Shown: piece by piece, positions 35,544 to 42,903 of the stretch | How positions within the stretch are numbered: position 1 is the first letter of the stretch | Layout: every line of letters starts with the position of its first letter | DNA from: Arcobacter sp. EP1 | GTDB taxonomy: Bacteria; Campylobacterota; Campylobacteria; Campylobacterales; Arcobacteraceae | NCBI GenBank assembly: GCA_001655195.1 | Contig: LPNY01000122.1 | Span: forward strand, 113,116-160,122 | DNA: 47,007 nt | Direction: 5' to 3' | Position numbers and translations under genes: made by a program | The notes under the pieces: generated by a model | Database searches by the model: none | Seen by the model: the letters and a program-made list of their open reading frames with translations, nothing else | Told to the model about the DNA's origin: nothing

Positions 35544-35873
35544 GTGAATGGTAATATTGAAGTGACATATAAGGTTGTTAAAAAAGATGATTTGAATCTC
35601 TCTATTAGTTTAGAAGAGATACTCAAAAATGAAAAGATAGTTAAAGTTATCAAAGCAGAGTTTGCAAAAGGGTATAGAAATATTGATATTGTAACTGATT
35701 CTGAACTAACGGATAAAATTAAATTAGAAAGCATCAAAGAACACCATAACTTTGCCGTACTAAAAGATGATTTTGCAGATATTGTAACACTTGCTGAAGA
35801 TGATGCAACAAGTAAGAAACTACTTAAAAAAGAGTGTTTCGTGGAACTTGTAGATATTAAAACAGTTGAATAA
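35544..35873 (+). CDS. Hypothetical soluble protein (109 aa)
   Basis: The chosen GTG at 35544 has AAGGA 7 bases upstream; a GTG at 35529 would include that site inside the gene. The product is acidic/basic mixed, soluble, with alternating strands and helices ('NIEVTYKVVKKDDLNLSISLEEIL', 'GYRNIDIVTDSEL', 'NFAVLKDDFADIVTLAEDD', 'CFVELVDIKTVE'). No signal peptide or membrane helix. I do not recognise the family. It is convergent to the orphan kinase with a shared terminator. Confidence 0.65.
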   Translation: MNGNIEVTYKVVKKDDLNLSISLEEILKNEKIVKVIKAEFAKGYRNIDIVTDSELTDKIKLESIKEHHNFAVLKDDFADIVTLAEDDATSKKLLKKECFVELVDIKTVE

Positions 35874-35901
35874 AAATGCTACTTATCAAAGTGGTATTTT
35901 T
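35872..35901. terminator. Bidirectional terminator between convergent genes
   Basis: AAAAATGCTACTT (35872-35884) pairs with AAGTGGTATTTTT (35889-35901), with two wobble-type pairs and a 4-base loop. A and T runs flank it for both strands, and it overlaps the kinase stop codon. Confidence 0.7.
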
Positions 35902-37508
35902 ATTATGAACTCTGTACCTGTATACTCTTTATTATTAATTACAGACGTACGATTTCTTACAAGAAACTTTCCCTTCATACGTTTAGTAATAATTTCATAA
36001 GACATATATAGACCAATACCGGTACCTTGAGATTTGTGTTTTGTGGTGTAATAAGGTTCAAATACTCTATGTATTATCTCTTCTGGTATTCCACCTGCAT
36101 TATCTCTAAAAAGAATTTGACTAGCACTTTGTTCTTTTGTAATTTCGATTGTAATCACTTTATCAGATAGCTCTTTTTTATCTACAAATGCATCAATTGA
36201 ATTGTTGATGATATTTAGAAATATTTGAATAAGTTCATTCTTTATTCCATAAGCTTCTATTTTTTCAAAATTTTTAATAACTTTGATATTATTACTTATA
36301 AGTAGCGAATCAATCAGTAGTAAAGAGTGCTTTAAAGTACTGTCCAAATAAAATTTTTCTTTTTCTCTGTCTTTTTGGAAATAGTTTTTAAAATCATCAA
36401 TTGTATTGGATAGATAGTGTGTCGTTTTATTAATAGTTTCTAACGAGTTATTAAATTGTTCATCACTTAAAGTATTTGATTTTTTGTAAAATAGCAGACC
36501 TGTAGTGACACTTGAAATAATACTTAAGGGTTGTCTCCATTGATGAGCTATATTTTCTAGCATTTCTCCCATAGAAGCCATTTTTGACTGATGCGCAATA
36601 ACCTTCTGTTGTTCGATTATTTCTTTTGATTTTTCCTCGACTATGTGTTCCAAAGTAGCTTGATTTCTATAGAGAATATAAAAAATAAATAACAGAAATA
36701 TTGACATGAGGAAGTTAAATGTAAATATTGTATTTTGTCCATTGTTAACGATATCTCTTTGATTTTCAGCAGATATCGAAAAAACATAGTTTCCTAAAGA
36801 GTTAAATATTTGAACATTGTTAATTATTTTATGATGACTGTATAAAACATCAATTTTTGTATTTTTTAAAAAGGGGAAATTAACTATTTGAATATCATTG
36901 TTTGACTGTAGCTTTGTAATTTTAAGTTTTTCAAAAACTTTTGTCATAGAACTGAGATGCTTATGACTTATAAATTTACCGCTTAAGATATAGCCATTAT
37001 TATCTCCACTAGAGTCACTTTTTTTTATTTCTGATTTGATTAAATAAAGTAGTTTAGATTTATATTGAAAAACTGTATGTATATTTTTTACTTGAAGTTC
37101 TTTCAAAAGAAAGTCTTCAAAGTTTTTAGTATTGTTTATTGGTGAATTCTCAAGATACTTTGAAAATATTACCTTGTTTTTAAGTGTTGCATAAATAATA
37201 AAGTCTATACTTAAATCTTCAAGAGTATTTGTACCTTCTCTAAAGTTTTCATAAATATAGTCTGGATTTGAAGTTTTTATGAAATTATAAGTGTCATCCC
37301 ATTTGCTGTAATCGTTTATGATATTTTTAATATTTTCAATATTAGTATTAATTATGGATAAAATGGTGTGAATATTATTACTATTCTGTTTCTCCTCAAG
37401 TTTTTCAAAATCATTTATAAAAAATTGGTAACTAGATGTAAAAAAGAATAGAACAATTGTAAAATATAAAGTAACAAAAAGAAAAAGATTCGTTTTTTTT
37501 GATTTCAT
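35886..37508 (-). CDS. Orphan sensor histidine kinase with CHASE4-like periplasmic domain
   Basis: 540 residues from the ATG at 37508 (GAGAG ribosome site). A TTG four codons upstream is less likely because that site would be inside the gene. Topology: helix 1 (about residues 8-28), a periplasmic domain of about 220 residues with 'INDYSKWDDTYNFI', the mark of CHASE4 sensors, helix 2 (about 256-276), then a short coiled coil and the kinase: 'MLENIAHQWRQPLSIIS' (His322), N-box 'FLNIINNSIDAF', G1 'DNAGGIPEEI', 'FEPYYTTK' and 'GTGIGLYMSYEI'. All catalytic boxes look intact. No response regulator gene is adjacent. It is divergent from the duplicated membrane protein gene at 37736, separated by 227 bases that hold the palindrome block. 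Confidence 0.85.
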   Translation of the reverse strand: MKSKKTNLFLFVTLYFTIVLFFFTSSYQFFINDFEKLEEKQNSNNIHTILSIINTNIENIKNIINDYSKWDDTYNFIKTSNPDYIYENFREGTNTLEDLSIDFIIYATLKNKVIFSKYLENSPINNTKNFEDFLLKELQVKNIHTVFQYKSKLLYLIKSEIKKSDSSGDNNGYILSGKFISHKHLSSMTKVFEKLKITKLQSNNDIQIVNFPFLKNTKIDVLYSHHKIINNVQIFNSLGNYVFSISAENQRDIVNNGQNTIFTFNFLMSIFLLFIFYILYRNQATLEHIVEEKSKEIIEQQKVIAHQSKMASMGEMLENIAHQWRQPLSIISSVTTGLLFYKKSNTLSDEQFNNSLETINKTTHYLSNTIDDFKNYFQKDREKEKFYLDSTLKHSLLLIDSLLISNNIKVIKNFEKIEAYGIKNELIQIFLNIINNSIDAFVDKKELSDKVITIEITKEQSASQILFRDNAGGIPEEIIHRVFEPYYTTKHKSQGTGIGLYMSYEIITKRMKGKFLVRNRTSVINNKEYTGTEFIIKIPL

Positions 37509-37680
37509 AGTTTCTCTCAAAATAATTAAATTATACCATAAAAAAAACCTAAAATAAGGTTTTGATTTTGAGACAATTTTATTTTATAATATTTTTATAA
37601 ATAGGAAAGAAGAAAAAGTTTTATTTTCAATGAGTCATTTCTTCACTTCAAGATTAGTCAAAATATTTATGAGACAATAT

Positions 37681-37713
37681 TTAGATTAATCTAATTTTTT
37701 TCATTGTAATATT
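37681..37713 (+). promoter_or_regulatory. Conserved palindrome-promoter block, copy 1
   Basis: TTAGATTAATCTAA (37681-37694) is a perfect 14-base palindrome. After a 5-base gap comes TTCATTGTAATATT (37700-37713), containing a -10-like TAATAT at 37707-37712. The palindrome falls where the -35 region would be, the usual place for a regulator site. The same block, with identical spacing, lies before the gene at 38362. Confidence 0.65.
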
Positions 37714-37735
37714 TATAGACTAAAAGGGATATATT

Positions 37736-38182
37736 ATGATTATTAATGAAATAAAACAAAACTATAAAGCATTTAAAGAAAAAAAAGGTGATGACCTGTT
37801 AATTAAAATAGGAATTGGTGGAGTAGTAATTGGTTGGATTCTTTCAATCTCATTTATTCAATATCTATTTGCATGGGTTCTTCTATTTGGATTTGGTATG
37901 AAACTCTATGATTTTGCTGAAAAAGAGCAACAACGATTTGAACCAAACACGGAAAATAAAAAAACGCTTGTTGATGAAATAGCTGAAAAATATAAAGCAT
38001 TCAAACAAAATGAGGGTGATAATTTATTAATTAAAATTGGTATCGCTGGAGTTTTAATTGGTTGGATTTTTTCAATTTCATTTATTCAACATCTTTTTGC
38101 TTGGTTTATTCTCGTTGGTGTTGCTATGAAACTGTTTGATTATAATTTTCAAGCGGACAAAACAAATACGGTTAAAGAATAG
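37736..38182 (+). CDS. Membrane protein with two tandem copies of a two-helix unit
   Basis: 148 residues made of two near-identical halves (about 1-73 and 76-148). Each half has a charged helix with 'YKAFK', then 'D(D/N)LLIKIGI', two hydrophobic helices with 'GVxIGWIxSISFIQxLFAW' and 'MKLxDF/Y', then a polar linker. The DNA of the halves is also closely similar, pointing to internal duplication. The total is four membrane helices with a duplicated topology. The ATG has an AAAAGGG ribosome site. The 38362 gene encodes a third, single copy. I do not recognise the family. Regulation is probably through the palindrome at 37681, and a strong terminator follows the stop. Confidence 0.78.
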   Translation: MIINEIKQNYKAFKEKKGDDLLIKIGIGGVVIGWILSISFIQYLFAWVLLFGFGMKLYDFAEKEQQRFEPNTENKKTLVDEIAEKYKAFKQNEGDNLLIKIGIAGVLIGWIFSISFIQHLFAWFILVGVAMKLFDYNFQADKTNTVKE

Positions 38183-38213
38183 AGGGGTTTTTTGAAAAAA
38201 CCTCTTTTCTTTT
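38181..38213 (+). terminator. Rho-independent terminator
   Basis: AGAGGGGTTTT (38181-38191) pairs with AAAACCTCTTT (38197-38207), with wobble pairs at two positions and a 5-base loop. A T-rich tail (TCTTTT) follows. It starts in the stop codon of the duplicated gene, so the next gene needs its own promoter. Confidence 0.75.
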
Positions 38214-38304
38214 AGTTCAACACAAACATTAAACTACTACACTTTGTGTTAAATCCCCACTTTTTAATTCTAAAAAATAAATCAAAAAAAATATGATAAA
38301 AAAT

Positions 38305-38337
38305 TTAGATTAATCTAATATCATTCATTGTAATATT
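38305..38337 (+). promoter_or_regulatory. Conserved palindrome-promoter block, copy 2
   Basis: TTAGATTAATCTAA (38305-38318), a 5-base gap, then TTCATTGTAATATT (38324-38337). The palindrome and the 14-base downstream segment are identical to the block at 37681, and the spacing is the same, while the 5 gap bases differ. It lies 24 bases before the start of the second gene of the family. Confidence 0.65.
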
Positions 38338-38361
38338 GTCAAAATAAAATACGGAAGCTAT

Positions 38362-38631
38362 ATGTTCAACACAGAAAAATATAAAAAACAATTTATCGAA
38401 TATTATAATTTAGCAAAAGCAAAACAGGTTGATACTTTATTAATACTTGTAGGGATACTTGGTGTTTTAATTGGTTGGGTATTTTCTGTATCAATTATCA
38501 ACTATATCTTTGCGTGGTTTATTCTTTTTGGGGTTTGTTTCAAATTATATGACTTTACTGAAAAGATTGAACGAGAAATTATTCCTTATGATTTTAACTC
38601 TCTTTTGCCTCCACCTCCACCTAAAAAGTAG
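38362..38631 (+). CDS. Single-unit paralogue of the two-helix membrane protein
   Basis: 89 residues: a charged start ('YKKQFIEYYNLAKAKQVD'), then 'TLLILVGILGVLIGWVFSVSIINYIFAWFILFGVCFKLYDF' in two helices (about residues 25-64), matching both halves of the gene at 37736, and a proline-rich end ('NSLLPPPPPKK'). It is more diverged than the two halves are from each other, so it is the older copy. It has its own palindrome-promoter block and an ACGGAAG ribosome site. Function unknown; it probably forms helical hairpins in the inner membrane. Confidence 0.75.
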   Translation: MFNTEKYKKQFIEYYNLAKAKQVDTLLILVGILGVLIGWVFSVSIINYIFAWFILFGVCFKLYDFTEKIEREIIPYDFNSLLPPPPPKK

Positions 38632-38756
38632 TGTGAGGTAACTCTACTATAACTCTTTAATTCTTCTTAAATCAATTTTTATTCTTAAGAGTAGATTAAA
38701 TTGATTAATACTAATATCTAGGTATACAACAATCTTAGAACGAAAAAGGGTTAAAA

Positions 38757-39230
38757 ATGAATCTCTTACACCCGCCATTTGTGCATTTTGTCGTTGCTTT
38801 GCCTGTCGTTGCTCTATTTTCTCAGTTTACCTTTTTGGTGACAAAAGATAAGAGTTATTCTAAAGCTGCTTTTCGTATTATAGCTTTTGCATTTTTAGTT
38901 TCCATCTTTGCTGTACTTGGTGGTATCAATGATGCACAAAGAATTATGGAAGATAACACAATTCTACAAGAAGGCGTGGCCTTTTTAAGTAGCCATAAAA
39001 CGTTTGGATTTATTGTCGTTGTTGCACTGTTTGCAACTACTCTTACTAAATGGTTTGCCATTTCTAAAGAGTCTGCTTTGCTTGAAAATATTTCGCTTTT
39101 TCTGATAATAGTCACATTATTAGGAGCACTATATCAAGGACGAAGCGGCGGAGAATTGGTTTATCGATATTCAGCAGGAATAGATAGTGAAATTGTTATA
39201 CAACGAATGAATGAGCAGAATTTAAAGTAA
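38757..39230 (+). CDS. DUF2231-family membrane protein
   Basis: 157 residues with four hydrophobic helices. It opens 'LLHPPFVHFVVALPVVALF', the family's conserved His-Pro...His pattern in helix 1, and has 'LGGINDAQ' after helix 2, 'HKTFGFIVVVALFATTL' in helix 3 and 'GRSGGELVYRYSAGI' at the C-terminus, all typical of DUF2231. The conserved histidines suggest heme or metal binding in the membrane, as proposed for relatives; this is not shown here. The ATG has an AAAGGG site. Spacing of 125 bases from the previous gene argues for a separate promoter. Confidence 0.78.
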   Translation: MNLLHPPFVHFVVALPVVALFSQFTFLVTKDKSYSKAAFRIIAFAFLVSIFAVLGGINDAQRIMEDNTILQEGVAFLSSHKTFGFIVVVALFATTLTKWFAISKESALLENISLFLIIVTLLGALYQGRSGGELVYRYSAGIDSEIVIQRMNEQNLK

Positions 39231-39422
39231 TTACTTAGTTCTCTTATCATCATTTAGTTATCAATATAGTCTCTTCCTTGTCTTTAGTTATTATTACGCT
39301 AGAATGTAATTTTTATAAATGATGATAGAGACTATGCATTTGTTATAGTAATTTTTCTGACCTTTACACTTTTTATATTTTTAAAATAAGAGAATCTCAC
39401 CATTATATTTCACTAACTTTTT

Positions 39423-39428
39423 TATAAT
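39423..39428 (+). promoter_or_regulatory. Candidate -10 box (TATAAT)
   Basis: TTTTTTATAATATC ends 17 bases before the pseudouridine synthase start, leaving room for the AAGGAA ribosome site. Confidence 0.5.
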
Positions 39429-39444
39429 ATCAAGGAATAAACTA

Positions 39445-40023
39445 ATGAATAGTACAATTGATTCTCAAAAACTACTCGCACTGAATAAACCAAAGGGTTA
39501 TGTTGTAACTCGTTCTGATGAACGTGGACGAAAAACGGTTTATGATCTTTTGCCCCAGTGGGTTTTTGATGACCAGTGGATGCCTATTGGTAGATTGGAC
39601 TTAGAATCCCGTGGACTATTGTTGTTTACCCGTGATGGTCAAGTTGGTAATGTTTTAACAAAACCTGGTGGTTGCATAAAAGTCTATGAGATTTGGGTTC
39701 GAGGACATGTAACGAAAGAACATATTACTCAAGCAATGAATGGAGTAGAGAGTAAATTTGGTCTGCTTAAAGCATTAAGTGTTGAAAAAATTGGTATGGG
39801 TGGAGCAAAAACAAAACTAAGAGTACAAATTGACGAAGGGAAAAACCGTCATATACGGCGTCTGTTTGGTGCAATGAAAGACCCAAAATTTGGAACACCC
39901 TTAAAAGTTGTGACACTAACACGTGTGCGTATTGGGACGTTTAATCTTGATATTGAAAGTGGAAAATGGCGTTACCTAAGTCTTGAAGAAGAGAAGATAT
40001 TATTAAAAGGTTTACACGTATAA
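39445..40023 (+). CDS. RsuA/RluE-family pseudouridine synthase without S4 domain
   Basis: 192 residues. It starts directly with the catalytic fold 'LLALNKPKGYVVTRSDERGRKTVYDLLP', then 'PIGRLDLESRGLLLFTRDG' with catalytic Asp52, 'KVYEIWVRG' and 'LRVQIDEGKNRHIRRLFGAM'. The lack of an N-terminal S4 domain and the size fit RluE (23S rRNA pseudouridine 2457), while RluB/RluF/RsuA have S4 domains. RluE is therefore the best guess but not certain. It has an AAGGAA ribosome site and its own promoter-like box. It is convergent to the secreted repeat protein. Confidence 0.82.
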   Translation: MNSTIDSQKLLALNKPKGYVVTRSDERGRKTVYDLLPQWVFDDQWMPIGRLDLESRGLLLFTRDGQVGNVLTKPGGCIKVYEIWVRGHVTKEHITQAMNGVESKFGLLKALSVEKIGMGGAKTKLRVQIDEGKNRHIRRLFGAMKDPKFGTPLKVVTLTRVRIGTFNLDIESGKWRYLSLEEEKILLKGLHV

Positions 40024-40051
40024 AAAAAGAAGGGAAAAACATTTCCCTTCT
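40022..40051 (-). terminator. Terminator for the minus-strand secreted protein gene
   Basis: GAAGGGAAA (40029-40037) pairs with TTTCCCTTC (40042-40050). On the minus strand the hairpin is followed by seven T residues, so it mainly stops transcription arriving from 40431. It lies against the rluE-like stop codon. Confidence 0.75.
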
Positions 40052-40077
40052 CTAAGGAGACAAAATATTAACTGCGT

Positions 40078-40431
40078 TTAACACGTGATGTTTACACGCG
40101 CATCAGTGTTTTCTTCTGGGTAAAGAGCAGTTAATGTACAGTGTTGAATACCTGACTGTGCTATACTTGTAGCCATTGATTCACCTTTATCATTAACTCT
40201 TAAGTAAGTTGGTGTATCATCATTTTCAGTTGGGTAAAAAGCTGTTAATGTTCCTGTTTTAATGCTTGAAACAGCTAATGTTTTATGTCCTTCTACCTTC
40301 ATATCTTTTTGGATAAGGTAATCGGGAGTATCTACATTTTCAGCTGGGAAAAATGCTGAAAAACCATCTTGTGCAAAAGCACTTCCTGCAAACAGAGTTA
40401 ATCCTACAATTGTTGTTGTTAACGTTTTCAT
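40078..40431 (-). CDS. Secreted small protein with three short tyrosine/phenylalanine-proline repeats
   Basis: 117 residues. A Sec signal peptide (MKTLTTTIVGLTLFAGSAFA, cleavage after AFA) leads to a mature protein of about 97 residues with three copies of one motif: 'FSAFFPAENVDTPDYL', 'LTAFYPTENDDTPTYL' and 'LTALYPEENTDARVNI'. The common core is [LF]-[ST]-A-[FL]-[FY]-P-x-E-N-x-D, at about residues 24, 61 and 100. Two cysteines near the C-terminus could form a disulfide. The ATG has a strong AAAAGGA ribosome site and a TATACAAT promoter-like box upstream, plus a terminator. I do not recognise the family; location is periplasmic or extracellular. Confidence 0.72.
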   Translation of the reverse strand: MKTLTTTIVGLTLFAGSAFAQDGFSAFFPAENVDTPDYLIQKDMKVEGHKTLAVSSIKTGTLTAFYPTENDDTPTYLRVNDKGESMATSIAQSGIQHCTLTALYPEENTDARVNITC

Positions 40432-40617
40432 TTTAAATCCTTTTTTCTTTTTCGTTATTTGTATTGTATAGGATTTTTGTGAAGACGACGTAAAGGGTTC
40501 GTTTAGAATTTGTGTACTCTTTTGCCTTTTTTAGGACAATTTTTAGTCTAGTTAATAATAACTATTGGAAACTTTGCGTAAACTACTCTTCTAATATTTA
40601 TAAATGTAGGAACATCA

Positions 40618-40971
40618 ATGCTTAATAAAATAGATAAAGAAATAGACGAATTTTCAGACAACATTAAAGAAGTAAAAGGTTGTGATGATATGTTAACTTA
40701 TATGAATAGTGATATTTATGCAAGTATAAAACTTTTAATGTTTGCATCTAAATCTTTCTCATTATATAGTAGGATATTGTTATTTTTTGTAATAGCCTTC
40801 ACCGGTTTACTAATCATGTCAAGTATAAGTATGGGTGGCTTAAATACGGAATTACTTATAATAAATATCGTTTTTTTCTTTTTAACAATTTTATTTGTTT
40901 TCCAGTGCAAAAAAGTTTTGATTTCGAGTATTGAAGCGTCCAAGAAAACTATGCAAGAATCTGAACAGTAA
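40618..40971 (+). CDS. Hypothetical two-helix membrane protein (117 aa)
   Basis: 117 residues: a soluble acidic start ('NKIDKEIDEFSDNIKEVKG'), two hydrophobic helices (about 52-70 and 77-97) and a short charged tail. The ATG has a TAGGAAC ribosome site. The stop is followed after 3 bases by the GIY-YIG gene, so the two are probably cotranslated. No family recognised. The arrangement of cytoplasmic termini with a helical hairpin is inferred from charge distribution. Confidence 0.62.
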   Translation: MLNKIDKEIDEFSDNIKEVKGCDDMLTYMNSDIYASIKLLMFASKSFSLYSRILLFFVIAFTGLLIMSSISMGGLNTELLIINIVFFFLTILFVFQCKKVLISSIEASKKTMQESEQ

Positions 40972-40974
40972 TTG

Positions 40975-41229
40975 ATGTCTTATTTTGTTTATATATTAGA
41001 GTGCAGTGATGAAACTTTGTACACAGGTATAACTAAAGATGTACAAAAACGCTTAGATGAGCATAATAACTCCCATAAGGGTGCAAAGTATACAAAGACA
41101 AGACGACCTGTAAAACTACTCTATAAAGAGTCTTCAGCGGATAGAAGTAGTGCGTCTAAACGTGAATATGAAATTAAAAAGCTTACACGAGAAAAAAAGC
41201 TACAACTTATAGGAAAAACTTCTTTATAA
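40975..41229 (+). CDS. GIY-YIG domain protein (YhbQ/UPF0213-like)
   Basis: 84 residues from the ATG at 40975. The GIY-YIG core is 'YFVYILECSDETLYTGITKDVQKRLDEHN', with Y-V-Y and Y-T-G in the family positions and the catalytic-type Arg in 'QKRLDEHN', then 'GAKYTKTRRPVKLLY' and a Glu in 'SKREYEIKKLTREKK'. These small stand-alone proteins are putative structure-specific nucleases or DNA-binding proteins. It follows the membrane protein gene by 3 bases. Its last 6 bases overlap the convergent acetyltransferase gene. Confidence 0.87.
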   Translation: MSYFVYILECSDETLYTGITKDVQKRLDEHNNSHKGAKYTKTRRPVKLLYKESSADRSSASKREYEIKKLTREKKLQLIGKTSL

Positions 41230-41859
41230 ACTGTTTTTATTCTTTTCCCAATAGTTCCATAAAGCTTCTATGTTATTGCTACAAATAAGAGGCATACTCT
41301 CTTTGACTTTTTCTTCTGTCCAAGTCCACCATTTCATGGTTAATAGTTGTTCTATTTGTTTTTCATTAAATCGTGTTTTGATAATAGTTGCTGGATTACC
41401 ACCTACAACCGTGTAGGGAGCTACATCTTTTACAACCACTGCACGGGCTGCTATAATAGCTCCATCACCTATAGTGATGCCTGGAATTATCATGGCTTCA
41501 GAACCAATCCATACGTCATTACCTATTTTAGTATCGCCTACTTTTTCAAAACCATTTTTGGAGTCTTTAAAAATATTGGCTTGAAAATAAAAGGGAAAAG
41601 TACTTATCCAGTCACTTCTATGTCCTTGATTTCCTGCCATCATAAATACTGCACCTGAACCAATAGAACAGTAGTTACCAATGATAAGTCTATCTACATC
41701 TTTTCGTTTATCGTGTAAATAGCGAACGCACTCAACAAAATCATGTTTGTGATAGTATCCTGAATAGTAAGAGAATTTTCCTACCTCAATATTTGGATGA
41801 TTGACTGTTTCATGTAAAAGTTGTGATGAAAATTGGTTTTCAAAATGGTAAGGTTTCAT
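41224..41859 (-). CDS. CatB-like xenobiotic O-acetyltransferase (hexapeptide repeat)
   Basis: 211 residues with a left-handed beta-helix: repeated hexapeptides in 'IIGNYCSIGSGAVFMMAG', 'DTKIGNDVWIGSEAMIIPGITIGDGAIIAARAVVVKDV' and 'YTVVGGNPATIIKTRF'. H80 in 'GNQGHRSDW' matches the catalytic histidine of type B chloramphenicol/streptogramin acetyltransferases. The 'KWWTWTEEKV' segment near residue 175 is also typical. It would acetylate hydroxyl groups of drugs or sugars with acetyl-CoA; actual drug resistance is not implied by sequence alone. Single gene, convergent to the GIY-YIG gene (6-base overlap). Confidence 0.87.
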   Translation of the reverse strand: MKPYHFENQFSSQLLHETVNHPNIEVGKFSYYSGYYHKHDFVECVRYLHDKRKDVDRLIIGNYCSIGSGAVFMMAGNQGHRSDWISTFPFYFQANIFKDSKNGFEKVGDTKIGNDVWIGSEAMIIPGITIGDGAIIAARAVVVKDVAPYTVVGGNPATIIKTRFNEKQIEQLLTMKWWTWTEEKVKESMPLICSNNIEALWNYWEKNKNSL

Positions 41860-41955
41860 AAGGCTCCTGATGATAAATGCAGTGTAACATAGTTATTAAT
41901 ATAGCAACTTAATCGGCTTTTATTTTAATAGAAGAGTAAAGTTGTGAATATGCGC

Positions 41956-41961
41956 TATAAT
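41956..41961 (+). promoter_or_regulatory. Candidate -10 box (TATAAT)
   Basis: TGCGCTATAATGTC lies 24 bases before the ATG at 41985, followed by a TAAGGAT ribosome site. Confidence 0.55.
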
Positions 41962-41984
41962 GTCAAAAAAATATAAGGATATAA

Positions 41985-42410
41985 ATGCCTAAGGGTAAAA
42001 AAACAATTATTAAAGAGATTAAACTATTAGAGAATGATGAAATTTTAATTAATGGAAAAGAGTATGTGATACTTGAAACAACTCAAGACATTGAAACTGC
42101 TAAAACCATGAAAATCTCTTCTAATGGAAATCGAATTTTACGATTTGATGATGAAAAGAAAAAAGCAAGACTGGATGTAAAACGTAGTATTGATATTATT
42201 CAAGTAACATTTAGTGATAAAGAAAAAGCAAAAAAATTCAGTAAGACAAATGATAAAAAATTGATTTCAAATGATGATAAAAAAGAGATAATTGATACAG
42301 CAAACTCTTTTATCAATGCGCGAGCAATTGTTTCAAAATTTCAAGATAAAAAAAGTGAAACCTATGATAAACGAGTAGGGGTAACTATTTTTTATTTATT
42401 TGAAGAATAA
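41985..42410 (+). CDS. Hypothetical soluble lysine-rich protein (141 aa)
   Basis: 141 residues, Lys/Asp/Glu rich, with no membrane helix or signal. The N-terminal half has a small beta pattern ('DEILINGKEYVILETTQDI', 'NRILRFDD', 'IDIIQVTFSD'), and the C-terminal half is helical then beta ('VGVTIFYLFEE'). It has a clear promoter-like box and an AAGGAT ribosome site, so it is a real gene. No family recognised. The convergent neighbour at 42733 ends 11 bases away. Confidence 0.65.
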   Translation: MPKGKKTIIKEIKLLENDEILINGKEYVILETTQDIETAKTMKISSNGNRILRFDDEKKKARLDVKRSIDIIQVTFSDKEKAKKFSKTNDKKLISNDDKKEIIDTANSFINARAIVSKFQDKKSETYDKRVGVTIFYLFEE

Positions 42411-42421
42411 AACAGGTTAAT

Positions 42422-42733
42422 CTATCCTAAATCCAAGGGAATAAAGTTTTGCTGTAGTTCAATACTGCTATAACGTTCATTCTCTTCTTCTAAAATAGTT
42501 TTTACTTTCTCCTCTATTGCATCAAGAAGTGAATCTTTCGTATCGTTGATTGAGAGATTGGCTTCAATTTCAATGGCTTTTTTCTTAATGGTAGAAAAGT
42601 CTTCATTTTCCAGATTTGAACGTACCTTTTGTGCTAATACTTCTTTGATACAATCTTTGTCATAACCACAGTCGTCTATATTAGCACCAATTTTTTTTGC
42701 TTTGTCTTGTAAAACTTCAAGATAACTATTCAT
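42422..42733 (-). CDS. Hypothetical helical protein (103 aa)
   Basis: 103 residues, acidic and mostly helical. It appears to hold two related segments of about 37 residues: 'LQDKAKKIGANIDDCGYDKDCIKEVLAQKVRSNLE' (about 7-41) and 'IKKKAIEIEANLSINDTKDSLLDAIEEKVKTILEE' (about 49-83). They share K-A-x-x-I-x-A-N and E-x-(hydrophobic)-x-x-K-V patterns, which suggests a duplicated helical hairpin. The ATG has an AAAAAGGA ribosome site. No family recognised. Confidence 0.62.
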   Translation of the reverse strand: MNSYLEVLQDKAKKIGANIDDCGYDKDCIKEVLAQKVRSNLENEDFSTIKKKAIEIEANLSINDTKDSLLDAIEEKVKTILEEENERYSSIELQQNFIPLDLG

Positions 42734-42903
42734 TAGAGTCCTTTTTCTTTTAAATATTATAAAATAAAAGTGTGTAGGAATGATTAAGTTATTAAATTAG
42801 TATTGGAAATTCTTAATTTATTTTATTTAATATGTCTCTATTATGTGTTATTAACTACTTTTTTTATACAATTCCAGCACAAGAAACACTAAGGAATTAG
42901 AAA

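Noticed and set aside
38641-38756. Third palindrome block before the DUF2231 gene
   Set aside because: Only a loose resemblance (AGATTAAATTGATTAAT) is present; neither the perfect palindrome nor the downstream 14-base segment occurs.
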